From Carettochelys insculpta (Eukaryota > Chordata > Testudines > Carettochelyidae): a stretch of 64,000 nucleotides of DNA. Position numbers and translations under genes: made by a program. Below are positions 1-12,065 of this stretch, in pieces; within the stretch, counting starts at the first letter, position 1; each line of letters starts with the position of its first letter. The DNA is taken from contig NC_134145.1 of assembly GCF_033958435.1 (NCBI RefSeq), forward strand, positions 33,011,501 through 33,075,500, read 5' to 3'. The notes below the pieces were generated by a model. The model had not been told where the DNA came from. It searched no databases and saw only the letters and a list, made by a program, of their open reading frames with translations.

Positions 1-2149
1 TAAATAAAGTAAGTTACTTCTCACTCGAGCTAGAACATGATGGTGCCAAGTATAGTGCATGAGAGACATAACCAGGTGAAAGTAAAATGCTCTTGCCTCA
101 CTGCAGGTAACCTGATTCTGATCTTGGGTGCCTGGCTTGATCCACTAGGTATCACAGCTCATATGATGGTATATGGTACTTCCTCTCATCCACTCAAGTC
201 AAACTATTTCCCCAGACCCTTCACAAAGAAAACTGAGGCTTGTCTCTCTCTCGGTCCCTTTCTGTTTGGAGGGAAAGGGTTGCCTCTATCTTCAGAGGCT
301 CCTTCCCAGCATCCCTTACTGCATGAGCTCTAATACCTCTGTGCCATGAGAATTAGAATTACAAAATTACCTTGTTCTGGGTTGAATGGACCAGGGTCAT
401 TCTGGGCCAATAGCTTCTCTTGAAGGCCAGCACACTCTGTTACATCACAGCACAGAAGGGAACAAATGGATGTTAATCAATTAAAAATGAATCAAAAGTT
501 TAGGGCAAAAGGACAAAGTCAACACAGCAGGTCCTCTTTTGCCTCACCCCAACAAACATTCCCAGCTATCTGCAGAGGCGGCTGCTGTAGGGAGTGGCTC
601 TAGAGAAATTTCTGGACCCTGGAGAGTCAGTCTCCAGCTGGGGAGACCTGGCTGCTCTCTCACTCATTTGTGCAGTCACATCTGCAGGAAGGTCCTGAAC
701 AATCTGTCTGCTATCTCCTGGGCAGGGAAGAAGTTCATTTGCATGCACTGGGAAGTTTCTTAGCTTGAGTTTCTGAATGGGTTTATAATAGCTGTGAAGT
801 ACCTACTGAACTTTGGATCAGTTATTGCTTTAATAAACAACATGAATGCACCCCAGCTGAACAGCAGAAGCAATTGAACCTTAACTGGCCCTTAATTCAA
901 GGATTTGTTATGGGCACCTTTTAAATTTTGTGATGCTTTTTCAACCGCTGTAAAAGCTTCAGCGTTAGTGTCACATGGAAAATTTTTATTTACATGAGCC
1001 CCTACTTCCGTTACTGTATTAATTTCAAGTCTCAGGCACACATTTCAGGAAATTCAGTTTCGCCAGCTCTGCCAATGAAAAAGTAACAATGCTGCTTAGT
1101 TTAATTCGCTAATATTATTTATGATTTATGAAAGTGAATTTCTAGAGGTATGCAACCTTGCCTTGTGTTATGTGGCCCTAACGTTGGATGCTGTTGGCAG
1201 TGGTGTGGTACACCGTCATTCCTATAACATACTTTATGTTGTGAAACTTAGCCAAGACACTTAAGTGATATGTCCCATGGACCTTATGTTTCATTTCCAG
1301 GTCCTTCATAACTGCTTCCTTAACATTATTTTATCATTTCCTTGCAATGATTTATATTTTCTTCCATGGTCTGGCACTCATGAAGTTTTTGAAAGGAAAA
1401 ATATTTGTGAAAATGCTCTGTGTTTATGGCAACTTTTATCCTATTTGGTTTCTTCTTTTCATTTACTAGTTAGTAATTACTGTGTTACTACCCACTTAAC
1501 TGTGAAATTATGTGGTGCGGAGAAAGGCTTGTTAAGAGGAGTCTTTTTTTCCTGGTCCCAAGGTCTTAATGACTCCAGAGAATATTTTTACTTAGACAAG
1601 CCTAACAGGTAATCTAAGAGCCTTTTCTCCTTTCCCTCTTACCAGCCTGTACTATTTACAAGGAAAATCTGGAAGTTAAGATGAGCACACCAGGAGCAAA
1701 CTGCTCTCCAGAGAAACGCTGCACATTGACTTTAACTCTTTAAAACACTGGCACAGCTGACAAACAAAGCAAACCAAAGTTGGTTGAGCCAATGAAGCAT
1801 CTTTAAGTTCAGCCAGTCTTCTTTGCCTTAGACTCAAAATAGGTACTTAAGAAAAAGCTAAATTATTTCAATAATATTTTAAAATACAGTATTGTCCTTT
1901 GCTGGAACTGTGTCAACCAGTATACAGGCTGGCATAAGTAAGAGCAGAGTGAAAGGGATGCCAGCCAAAGTGATTTTATGAAAAGTCTTTCAGATATAGA
2001 TGCCAAAATAACTGGAAAAAGCTTGTGTAACATTTGTGCTCCCTTTGTTAGTCTTTTTTTCATTATAGTTTTTCTAAGTTGACTAGTAGGAGAGGTAGCT
2101 AGACAACCACATCCATTGCTGTGCAGCTGATCAAAAGCCCTTCCTGTAT

Positions 2150-2225
2150 TCAAAGGTGGTGGGCAACCTGCAGCCCAGGGGCACACAGCACATTGGGGTT
2201 CTGTGGAGATCTGCAAGACATTTTA
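2150..2225 (+). mobile_element. hAT-like DNA transposon fragment
   Basis: The sequence GGTGGGCAACCTGCAGCCC and the following text match the common amniote hAT terminus (gtgggcaacctgcggccc type). Only the left end is recognisable and no target duplication was found. Confidence 0.5.
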
Positions 2226-3428
2226 TTTTACCATTGTCTGTGTCAGGACAAGGTTGCCAGATTCTGCTGGCTTCCATCTGTGTAGATTTCTTTTCCTAGT
2301 ATCTTACTAAAGTGACACACAAATGTAAGGCAAGGGCATATGAAGTGAAGTGCATTCCGATTGCACACAACATTGACTGTGAGTGCTGTGCGCTTCTTCT
2401 GCATCCAATCAGAGTGCTGCTATGATTCAGTAAGAATACCCCACAAATTGTAGGTACACAAGCTCAGTTTGCAAAATTACCTTATTCCAGGAGACTAGGT
2501 TACAACAATCTTGCAGTCGATTGAGATGAAGGAAAGCCACTTGTGCAGACCACTCACTAATATAGATTGTCCTAGGTGGTATACAAAGTCTTCCCGACAG
2601 CTTGTAGAAGAATCCCTTATGTTTTGTAGTAAATGGAGAAATCCATGTAGACCTAATTTAAGTTGTGACCTTTTTTGGTTAGGTGAAGTGAAGTGATTTG
2701 ACTTTTTTTGTCAATGTGGAATCCAGTCCATGTAAATGAACACAATTTCAGAATGTCTGAAGACCCAGGCATAGAGTATAAAAATGGAGGCAACAAACTG
2801 ACTTCAATTGTCATTAATATGTTTTACAATTACAAAATGAGAACTATGAAAATCAATCAAAATATTGGACCCTTTTTCTGATATATTCTTGGAGGGAATG
2901 TTGCTACACATTTAATTCTGCTTAGAGTAGGAAAGCTCTGGACTGTGTTTTTCTTGAAATTGCCCATAGTAATACTTCTTCCCTCTCCAAAATGCTTATA
3001 TCATTCAAGATGCCTGGCAGAAACAAACACTGTGTAAGTGTAGATGGTCACCTTAGTAACAGTGTAGGATTTTATTTAAGAAAGTTCTAAAATAGTAATC
3101 AACACATTGTAACCTGATGGTTTTTTTTTAAATAACAATTGTAAGCAGTACACCTCTTCTTTGTTCCCATGTATCACTTAACTCTTAAAGATAGCAGTGA
3201 AACATAGACCCATTTCTTTTTGTTTGTTTACACTTAAAGTGAGACCTGGATAGCTCTGTGCCAAAGGAAAAATTTTAAAAACTGAAATATAGTCCCTATG
3301 AATCTATATATCTACTTCACTTCTGTGAATTATAACTCAGACATTGAATCTGCAAACTTCTGACTGTATCTTATAATGAAGAATTTTGCAGTTTATGGAG
3401 GTCTTGGCAATTTAAAAAAACTCTCTAA

Positions 3429-3694
3429 AGCTACGTCTACACTAGAGAGTTCTGTAGACAAAACTGTGGTTTTGTAGACAAAACTCGCGGAGCATCGACA
3501 CACAAAATGCATTTTGTCAACAGAAACTGTGGACCAAAAGCTGTGTAGACGCTCTGGGGCCTTTTTGCTGACAGAGCAAATCAAAAGATTGATCCACTTT
3601 TACACGTAGATGGGATCTGTTGACAGAAGTTTTGTTGGAACACCTCTTTCAACAGTAACGTCTGTAGGCAGAGGCTTCTTGTGTAGACATAGTC
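3429..3694. mobile_element. Foldback DNA element with 'gtctacac' termini, TSD TAA
   Basis: The left end AGCTACGTCTACAC and the complement of the right end GACTATGTCTACAC form a terminal inverted repeat. TAA flanks both ends (3426-3428 and 3695-3697). The interior has repeated 'tagacaaaac' motifs. A 3-bp T-A-A duplication suits PIF/Harbinger, but no transposase is present. Confidence 0.65.
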
Positions 3695-3764
3695 TAAATG
3701 GTTTGTATCCCTTTAATAGAAACTTAAGTTTGCAAATTAACTTGCTGAACATTTGAGCAACTCT

Positions 3765-4195
3765 GAAGCTATGTGTGATTTGATGTTGCCCAGTGCAGAT
3801 GTGGAAAGTTGTGCACTAGTGAGTTTTGGTGACAAAACTAGTGGAATGCCCACACACAAAATGCATTGACAGTTTATCAACAAAAGTCAGCACTTTTGCC
3901 GGCAACGTTCTGCCTCTCAGCCATGAGGCATAACGTTGCTGTCAACAAAACAGCTATGTGGACGCTCTGCGGGGGGCTTCTCTCAACAGACAGAGCATCC
4001 AGAACAATGGGCAGTCCTGTCTGCTGTGCTTCTGGGTGCCTGTTTTGTCAAGAGAGCAGTCGGGCGGTCCGGCTGCTTGGTCGCCAGAGTGGAGCGCTCT
4101 TCTGATTGGCTTTTGTGTGTGGCCACACTCTGAGAGAAATTTTGTTGGGAAATCTCTTCCGATGGTGACTTCTATGCACAGAGTGCTTTAGTAGC
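3765..4195. mobile_element. Degraded relative of the 3429 element
   Basis: It shares wording with the preceding element (gacaaaactagtgga, cacacacaaaatgca) and has a similar layout, but its ends are eroded and I find no duplication. Short open frames inside it are not supported as genes. Confidence 0.4.
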
Positions 4196-4777
4196 TGGAA
4201 AAAGATGTATGAGGAAATACACAAAATAGTTAAGATCCTCATTAATATGCTGAAAATCTTACTTAAGAGCATGTCTCCTGTTTTGTCAGACACTTGCAAT
4301 TAAGGGAATGAGTGCAACAGCTCTAGGGACTTCTGCTGACCAGTGTGGAGGACTACTGCTGCTAGTCCTTATTCTTACTTGTGCCTGGCATTGGTGCCTC
4401 AGTAAAACACCCTAATATATTTTCCTGTGAGCTGTGTAAGGATATGGAGGATCAAGACTGGGATGAAAAGTGGTGGAGAAATGCAATAGTTCTGTGCCTG
4501 TTCCTTGACTTCGGCTGTAAGACACGGTAATAATGAGGAGACTGCAAAAGGCAAGGGACAAAATGTGGCAGGAGATGGAAAGCACGGAAGGACAAAGTAA
4601 ATAAGAATCAGACAGTAACACTGACGGCTCTTGCAGATGCAGCTGTGATTAAAGCTCATGGGAGGTGTGTATGAGCCTCTTAAGGCACTATATGGTCTAT
4701 GGATTTTGTCAGTGTTCAGTGATGTCTGGACTACTTCATAAAACAAAGCAACACATTATGAATAACTGAAATATAAC

Positions 4778-4783
4778 TTTATT
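4778..4783 (-). terminator. Poly(A) signal AATAAA, probable TGFBR3 3' end
   Basis: On the minus strand AATAAA at 4783-4778 is followed 20-30 bases later by the GT-rich stretch TGTGTTGCTTTGTTTT (4756-4741). This is the usual layout of a vertebrate cleavage site, so cleavage would fall near 4757-4765. No equally good pair was seen elsewhere between here and the stop codon. Confidence 0.6.
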
Positions 4784-5674
4784 ATACACAGATGAAGATG
4801 ACATGACACTGTGGTTATCAAAACTGTACAACGAAGCATTTCCCCACGTTTTTTGAAATACTGAACAGAGAACTAAATACCAATGGAGTGTTCAGGCTGG
4901 CCAGAGGGATTAATGGATTCATTTCTCTCACTGACTTTTTAAATACATCTGTGATGAGATTTTGCTGATTAAAAACCAATTTTAACAAAATATTGTGGTT
5001 GGAACTAGTAGAAAACACGGTAGTTAATACTAATTAATTTCACGAACACCCCACGGTTGACTGACAAAAAAGGCCACAACAGTTACCTCACAGAAAGTGC
5101 TGTCAGCATAACCAGCAGTACAAGTCTTCTTGTGAAGTATGAGGTAGATACATGTTACAGAAAAGAGCAGTATATACATTACAGAAAACAATTAAAGGAA
5201 CAAAAAGAATTTACAATCATCTCTAGAGACATTATGCAAAACCCTCTTCCATCCAGTTACTGCAACAGAAAAGCCAAGTTCAGAGTGTTTTGACTTCTTG
5301 AAATGGTAATGTCACAGCTGTCCAACACCAACTGTTTCTAATGGTTAAAGCTAGTGATTAGAGAGTATATGAACAAAACAATCAGTTTGCCTTGGAATTT
5401 AAGCATTTCACTAATGGCTTTTACCATCCGAAGCTAGCTGTCTTTATTTTTAAAAGCCCATTCCCACCATCCTTCCACCTGATACCCAACTGGCGTCAGT
5501 AAGATTACTTATGAAATTCAGCTTTGTACAGAGGGCCAGCACCAGTTAAATGTCTTGTGAGCCTAAGTGGGATGTAAATGGAACATAGGCCTTGTGTGGC
5601 TCCTTTGAACAAGGTAAAATTACTCAAGTGAGAAAGACGGCAGGGCCAGGCCTCTTGATAGACTTGAGGAACAA

Positions 5675-5775
5675 TAAGAAGAACCACGAATCTGGTGGCA
5701 CTTTAAAGACTAACACATTTATTAGAGCATAAGCTTTCATGAGATACAACACAATACTGCAGATGCTGAAGAGAA
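5675..5775 (-). mobile_element. SINE fragment (tRNA-type reptile SINE)
   Basis: GGTGGCACTTTAAAGACTAA followed by 'cacatttattagagcataagctttcatgaga' in pieces is the complement of the SINE body (ttagtctttaaagtgccacc). It lies inside the probable 3'UTR of TGFBR3. Confidence 0.7.
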
Positions 5776-5983
5776 AAAAGGAAGGGATACAGAGATGGGA
5801 GTGAGCAAATCTGCTAATGTACTACTAATGTAATATATACAATCATATGCCACCTATGCCATTCTCATATACATCAGACAAATGAGACTGTGCCTATGCA
5901 AAAGAATAAATGGACACAACTGAGACATTAAGAATTACAAAAACCAGGGTGGGAGCACTTTAATGTCCCTAGACAAAAATTTG

Positions 5984-6236
5984 GCTGCATCTACACAGAA
6001 GCATGCTGCCAGCAGCGCACTACAAAGGAGCGAGCGGTCTTGAAAATGCAAATTAATACTTATTTGCATATTCATACAGCACATTTGCAAAGTATTGTGA
6101 AATTGCCCCACCAGCAGGATGCTCTCACATGACTATGCAAATTAGCTGAACAAATATGCAAATTAGTCATTTGCATTTTCAAAACCGTTCCTTTGCATCA
6201 TGCTGCCAGTAACACACCTCCGTGTAGATGCAGCCA
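5984..6236. mobile_element. Foldback MITE carrying five octamer motifs
   Basis: Both ends read GGCTGCATCTACAC as inverted repeats. The interior is also self-complementary. It holds five copies of ATGCAAAT or its complement at 6046, 6062, 6135, 6156 and 6169. The flanks AAAATTT occur on both sides, but because they are palindromic the exact duplication is ambiguous. Confidence 0.65.
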
Positions 6237-6429
6237 AAATTTCTGATTAGCAACTTGCCATTCTTGGGGGGGTTGGGGCAGGGAAAAGACTGCAATGAAT
6301 TGCTGAGCTGGCATTCACATGCAAATGTGACGCCCTAAAAAAGAAACAGAAACATGGAGTGGTTCTCACATTACAATAGGTAATTTCCCATGCAGGTATT
6401 CTCACTGTCTCATTACTGATGAGCCACTC

Positions 6430-7012
6430 CGGATTTCATTAGCACCGATATCACACTCTCATTTCTGTATCCCTGCCTTTTCTTTTCCTTTTCTTCATCT
6501 GAGGCATTTTATCTTATGAAAGCTTATATCCGAAGTGTCTATACTGTAGGGTTTTTCAGAAATAACTTATTTTGATGGTAGAACATTGAAATAAGTTATT
6601 TCTGAAAAGAGCGTTCACACTGCAAGAGCATTTTAAAATTGAGTGCTCACACTAGAGACACCAATTTCAAAATAAGAGCTATGATGGGATGCCTTCTAGA
6701 GGCCAATTAAGTCATACTTACCTCTGCTTGGTAGATACTGAGTCAGTTTTGAAATTGAAAGGTGAAATGGTGAAAGTCATTCATTTTGGTGGTGGTGCTA
6801 TTTCAAGTTAAATGCCCTGTTATTCCAGAATAACAAGATTTGCTCTGTGGACACAAGGGTTTTTTTCCCAGGAAAAAAAAAAAGTTTTCTTCTGGGTGGG
6901 GAGGAAGTGTAAATAAGCTGTAACTCTCTAATATATTTGTTAGTCTTTAAAGTGCCACTGGACTCTTTGTTGTTTTTGCTGAAACAGTCTAACATGGCTT
7001 CCCCTCTGAAAC
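6430..7012 (+). mobile_element. SINE interrupted by a DNA element
   Basis: The front half of a SINE (about 6430-6535, ending 'atgaaagcttatatccg') and its tail (about 6930-7012, 'tttgttagtctttaaagtgcc' then 'tctaacatggcttcccctct') are separated by some 390 bp. The intervening piece is a 'gtctacac'-class foldback element containing 'cagaaataacttatttt' and its inverse. The same foldback family recurs in opposite orientation at 29536-29870. Confidence 0.55.
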
Positions 7013-7874
7013 CTCTCAAGGAACAGTGGCTTTGCAGTGAAAAATTCAAATGATAAACAGCAAAATATAACTTTAAAGAAACTTGCAGTAAATATAAATG
7101 GTTGTTTTATAAAAGCTTACATTTGTAGCAGTATTCTGAATTGCAGTAGTCAATGACTGCTGCAAGGTATGATACATTCTTTTAATAAAGCTAAGTAACT
7201 GGGAAATGCCCTTGTTTTACTTCTCTTGCCTACAGAAGTGACTGTTCAAACCTATAAGAAACTGCACCTGCATTTGTTGGCATCCACTGTCCAATTAACA
7301 TATTGGTAAACAGCTAAGTTCATTAAGATACGTCTATTAACTTAAATTGTACCCTGAATATAAGGCTGAAAATTCAGTTTTGTTTTTATGCATTGCATTT
7401 TTTGGTTTTCTAGTTTGGAAATATAAATCTGTAAATAATTTTAAAATTAGAGTAAGTTATTGATAATGCGGCATGTTTCTTTCAAAAATATACAATTAGC
7501 TATTTAAACCTGTCCATCTCAACCACAGAATCTTCTAAGACTTCCTATGAGAGACTCTACTTTTCTTAATCTGAGAAGGAAAGGGTTAAAATGGTGAAAA
7601 AGAATTTACAAAAAAATGTAAAATTCACAGTAACTGAAATTAAACATATATAGAGTAATTTAAATTTATCTAAAAACTTAAATATATCTTTATACATACA
7701 TTTAATGTAGTAAAATATAGCTATGATTGACTTAAAGGCTTTAGTCTTCTTTGAAGACATCTTTAAAGATTTTATATATAGAATATGCTTACACAATACA
7801 TTCTGCTGAAGGTTAGGCAAAGCGCATTATTTTCAAACACACAGGTAGCATATTTATTCTCCCGACACCTCAGG

Positions 7875-8100
7875 AAGGACACAATCCTGCAAACACTTAT
7901 GTGAGTTGTCCTGTTAAACTCAATTGAAGTATGCATGGGTCTGATCTTGCAAAGACTTTCACTTGTGCTTAATGTTACTCTAAGTAGTGCCCATTGACTC
8001 TGGGACTAATAATAGGGCATAAAGTACACGTATAAGCCCTTGCAACATCAGGGCCCACCTGTAAATTGACCCTTGTGCATATGTGTTTGCAGGACCAGAC
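7875..8100. repeat. Old palindromic interspersed repeat
   Basis: The pair 'cctgcaaacacttatgtgag' and 'cagggcccacctg ... gtgtttgcaggaccag' with internal 'cttgtgcttaatgttactct' matches a common amniote repeat built around 'gcacttaagcacg' and 'tgtttgcaggatc'. It lies within the probable 3'UTR. I cannot name its family with certainty. Confidence 0.45.
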
Positions 8101-9698
8101 TCAAATACACTTAAAAATTTAAGGGCAAAATTCTGCTATCTGATCCTGAGTACATATCTCTATTGCACATTTTGACCTTTTTACAGAGACTGAATATTCA
8201 TTGACAATATGGTGTTTGCTATATGCTGTATACATGGCACAAGTGTAGAGTTAGAAATGGCAATTTTGAGTTCAGATTTAGGAGAACATCACCCTAATAT
8301 AAAGAAACCTATTCTCCTGCTGCAGGACATAAGTAGCCTCGATTGACATTAATGGGAAGCATACACATCCTGTGAAGGGAGAATAACATTCACTTAAAAC
8401 AAACCCCAAATAAAAACCAAATACAGAGGAATCAGGGCATTCTACAATTGCAAAGTGACACCATAATAAAGTGATTCACATCTAATATTCCCCCCATTTG
8501 GGATGTACTGTAAGGCCAGGCTACAGCAAAAGCACTAAAATAATACCATGAAAACTAAGTGCCTTATTGCCCATCTCATATCCTAACATTACTTTGGGAA
8601 TATCCAATTGCAAAGTTCATACGACTGACTTGTAGTTTGACACAAACCACTGTGGACTGTTATCTTAAAAGAACAGTTTCATTTGTATATGCAGCATTTT
8701 ACAGAAACAGGTTCAGACGTATATCCCTTGTACGGTCAAAACTCCAGTGATGGCAACGGTCTTTGGGGTGCACAAAGAATGTAAGACTGAGCCAAATATC
8801 CTTCACTACACTTTTTCTGTATATTAATCTCAAAAATATGCCTATAAAGAGCCAATTATAAACATCTACCAACACTCTCCTGGGTAGAGTGGGATATTTA
8901 GCCCATTTTCCCAGTTTAAAAAATAGACAGGGCGGATTAAGTAAAACTGTGTAGTATACACATTTGCATAAAGCTATTTCATTAAGTATACACACAGAGA
9001 TATTAGTGCATATTATTGTTTCTTTAATCTTTGTGTGTATATTGTGGGTTAAAAAAAAAAAAACTTAGCTGAAGATAGTTTTGGCCCAGTGAACAAGAAA
9101 GGGAATGATGCTTTAGAGAACATTATAATTACAAAAGGCAACCCATTTTAAACACCCAAAACTGTGCACAAAACAAGAAAGCAGGTAAGATGCTGCAGCA
9201 GTAAAGCTCCAGAAAATGAGGCACTACTTTGAAGTGGTTAAACACAGCTGAAGTAATAAATGTTTTTTCAACCAAGTAGATCTTGAGACTTTCTTCTTCT
9301 GATGTGTAGGAATCTTTTGACCCAAGATCTTTATTCTACTGATCTTGCTGATCTCCTTTTACAAAATACCTTGTATCAGTGAAACAAAGTTTAGAAACCA
9401 AAAATTATTTTGTATAGACAAAGCAGCATTTTTCAAACTGGCATGTGTTTCCCACTGAGCGCCTGCACAACCTCGTAACAGGAGGCAGTACTGTTGAATT
9501 AGTAGCTTTGTCTCATGTAGCATAACGTGCTGTAGAAATGTCCAAACACTGTATTTATCCAGAAGATCAGGTGATTTTTTTTTCTACGGTGAAAAGAAAT
9601 CAAATGAATCCTTTCAACTTTAGAAAGCGAATGTCAACAAATGCTCTCTTTGAACCTCTGCCCTCCTATGTTGCTCCTTGGACGCGTTTCCCCCAGGG

Positions 9699-9817
9699 CT
9701 AGGCTGTGCTGCTGCTAGAACAGGGGGTGCTTTGTGTGCTACCGATACTGTGTGCAGCACTGCTGTTTTCAGAGGCTGGTGGGGATGTGGGGACCTGTTG
9801 TCTTCCTGCTGTTTCCC
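9699..9817 (-). CDS. TGFBR3: TGFBR3 exon w13: cytoplasmic tail and stop
   Basis: Terminal coding exon, from acceptor CCCCACAG to TAG at 9699-9701. It completes the Gly codon (G|GG), then reads E T A G R Q Q V P T S P P and continues to GSTQSTPCSSSSTA and stop. The tail matches human essentially residue for residue. The C-terminal STA is the class I PDZ ligand that binds GIPC, and the Thr/Ser-rich tail carries the beta-arrestin2 recruitment site in human. The tail has no kinase or other enzymatic domain, as expected. The 9.2-kb intron before it is repeat-rich. Confidence 0.97.
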
Positions 9818-10374
9818 CTGTGGGGTAAAAAAAGGAAATGTTACATGGTAAATCTTTCTGCCCACTCCCAATTTTCTTGTCATTTTAATGTTCGTAAAAA
9901 CTATGCACTGAATATATCACTCAAATAGAAACGTTCGTAAAATGTTGCTTAATCTTGACATCTCTGGGTTGTTTTTCCATGGAAAAAAAATATCTTTTCT
10001 TGCTGCTTTCTTAATTGTATAAAAAGAGCTGAGCTACAGATGCTGCATATATCCTATGGTCAGCTGTCCATCCACTGAGGTTCAGTCACATTACGTCTGG
10101 GAGTAATTCTGCACAATGAAGAATTCTGCAGCAATTAACGCATATGCAAAATTTCCTTTCACGTGCCCACAGAAGTGGGCTGTAGTGCTGTGCACTGCCA
10201 CTAAGGACTGCTGGACATAGTAGAGCCTAGCTCGCCCACAGACAACACTGCTGGGGGACGGGTCTAGTTGTTTCTTGACAGCTGCAATTCATACCATGCT
10301 CTGTGGGAAGGAGAGGGCAGTGCTCAGGAAACTCTGTGCAAGCCTGGGACCGAATATCAGGCTGTTCCTCCCTC

Positions 10375-10665
10375 TGGCCCTTGGACTCTGGGGTTGGGGG
10401 AGAGTATCTGGGCAGAGTGGGGCCTGCAGCTGGACTCTGGGAGTGGGGGTTCAGATATCTGGAGTGGGGGGCCCACAGCTGAGCTCTGGGTAGGGGTTTA
10501 GGGATATTGGCTGGAGGGGAAGTGGGGGTTCCCATGGCTGGACTTTGGGAGGGATAAGTATCTAGGCAGGAGGATGATCCCACAGCTGGGGTCTGTATGG
10601 GGGTTAGACGGATTGGCTGGGGGCAGAGGTCTCGTGGGTGTCCAACTCCCTGGCTGGGCTCTGTC
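10375..10665 (+). repeat. Degenerate minisatellite, period near 60 bp
   Basis: Five to six imperfect units, each with 'agctgg(a/g)ctctggg' followed by 'gggggtt' and 'atat(c/t)tgg', can be read along this stretch. It accounts for the open frames on both strands here, which I do not treat as genes. Confidence 0.6.
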
Positions 10666-10733
10666 GGTAGGGAAAAGGGCAGAGAAACAGGAATTGGATT
10701 TTTATAGAGATTTCTTTAATGTTAATCCTGGGG

Positions 10734-10860
10734 AATAGTCTCAGAGAGATAGCCATGTTAGTCCATAGCTCCACAAACAAAGCAAGCAGTCCTGTAACAC
10801 CTTAAATACTATCAATATTACTTATTAGGTGACAAGCTTTTGTGGGATAGACCCACAGAA
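10734..10860 (+). mobile_element. SINE with 11-bp target-site duplication
   Basis: The body reads 'gagatagccatgttagtcc' and later 'aagcttttgtgggatagacc'. TAATCCTGGGG flanks it at 10723-10733 and 10861-10871. The duplication shows LINE-mediated insertion. Confidence 0.8.
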
Positions 10861-11858
10861 TAATCCTGGGGTAATTTCTGTGGTGTCTACATTGTTACAG
10901 ACAGGCTTGTTTAGTTATATTTTGAAATAAATTACCAAAATAATTGAAACTGGCATGACTATGTGCCTAGACACCTTCCCTCCACCCCAGAGCCCAAGGA
11001 GCCAGAGGGAAGAACTCCCTGATGTTCAGTCCCAGGTATGCGGTGTTAGTTTGACAAAATTTGCGGAATTTTAAAATACCACACACAGAATTTTTATTTT
11101 TTTTGGTGCAGAATGTCCCCAGGAACATCTCACAACTCAGATCAGGATTAGACCTTCGATTTCTTTTTTGTAGGTTTTTCTGTTTGATGGAAAACAGCAA
11201 AAAAAGTGTAGAATGTTTTGTCTTAATGCCAACATGCAGAGCTGTGTATTTATTAAAGCCAATGAGCTAGACCTGATGGCACTCTCCTTACTCAGGAGGA
11301 TGGCTCATACTGTAAGACAGACCTCTTTTTTTTTTTTTCATAGTAGGAAAATGGTCTATCCCATACTACTGAGCTGATTTGCATATCTCACTCTAACATA
11401 GCAGGGTCACAGCAAGTTTCCACATAACTCCTACAGTCTGAGCAGTAGTTACAGCACAGAATAGTTTTAGGTATAAAATTCTTGCAATTTCACGCTCACA
11501 ATGCAAATATACACATTACAACTTTAATTCTGATTAAAAAGTTGAGCACTAGAAAGTTAGAAAATGCCTGATTTTATGGATGTCTGTGCAATATTAATAC
11601 TTCCCTTTTTCGTCCATTTTGTGCACCGAATGATATGGCAGTGGGGAGGGGCAGGGAACAGTATGATCATGTAATTGAAGATTGTATCACAATGCATAAA
11701 CGGTTGGTGGAGGGCAGCGAGAATGAAGCTTGCACAGGAAACCACAAATCTTAACTCTGACATGCTTAACTTTGTAACCTTGATGTTCTTTTAAGGTCAT
11801 CTTCTGCGTGAGGGTTCCTAGTATTTCTTTCAAAGAGAAGGGTAACAAGTTCTATTAG

Positions 11859-12065
11859 AGCAACGAAGGGTCCTGTGGCACCTTATAGACTAACAGAAAA
11901 GTTTAGAGCATGAGCTTCCGTGAGTTAACTCACTTCTTCAGATGCATCTGAAGAAGTGAGTTAACTCACGAAAGCTCATGCTCTAAACTTTTCTGTTAGT
12001 CTATAAGGTGCCACAGGACCCTTCGTTGCTCTACAGATCCAGACTAACATGGCTACCCCTCTGAT
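11859..12065 (+). mobile_element. Foldback (inverted-dimer) SINE with 12-bp TSD
   Basis: Positions 11857-12032 form a palindrome centred between 11944 and 11945 (GATG|CATC), with arms of 88 bp and a single mismatch near 11919. The right arm continues into the normal SINE tail 'agactaacatggctacccct'. AAGTTCTATTAG flanks the whole unit (11847-11858 and 12066-12077), so both arms inserted together. Confidence 0.85.

Larger units (their letters stand above)
1..4759. other. Downstream intergenic DNA
   Basis: No gene is recognised. The open frames here are short, without homology I know or splice structure. Contents seen: a hAT-like fragment at about 2150-2225, a foldback DNA element at 3429-3694, and a related degraded one at 3765-4195. 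I see nothing in 1-2149 or 2226-3428. Confidence 0.7.
4760..9698 (-). other. TGFBR3: Probable TGFBR3 3'UTR
   Basis: About 4.9 kb from the stop codon to the best poly(A) site. Human TGFBR3 also has a multi-kilobase 3'UTR. It includes AT-rich stretches (about 7370-7760) and several inserted repeats: a palindromic repeat near 7875-8100, a SINE interrupted by a DNA element at 6430-7012, an octamer-rich foldback element at 5984-6236, and a SINE piece at 5675-5775. An earlier AATAAA (complement of TTTATT, e.g. near 7853) is possible, so shorter isoforms cannot be excluded. No intron is evident. Confidence 0.6.
10090..11260. repeat. Interspersed repeat with GC-rich tandem core
   Basis: Outer parts repeat 'attctgcacaatgaagaattctgcag' (in pieces) on the left and 'gcggaattttaaaatacc' and 'ggtgcagaatgtccccagga' on the right. 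The middle is the tandem array at 10375-10665. A SINE is inserted at 10734-10860. This looks like one old DNA element with an expanded core. Confidence 0.5.

Noticed and set aside
9620..9883. 87-codon minus-strand frame across the last TGFBR3 exon
   Set aside because: It reads through in a different frame. The spliced frame gives the conserved tail ending STA at 9699-9701.
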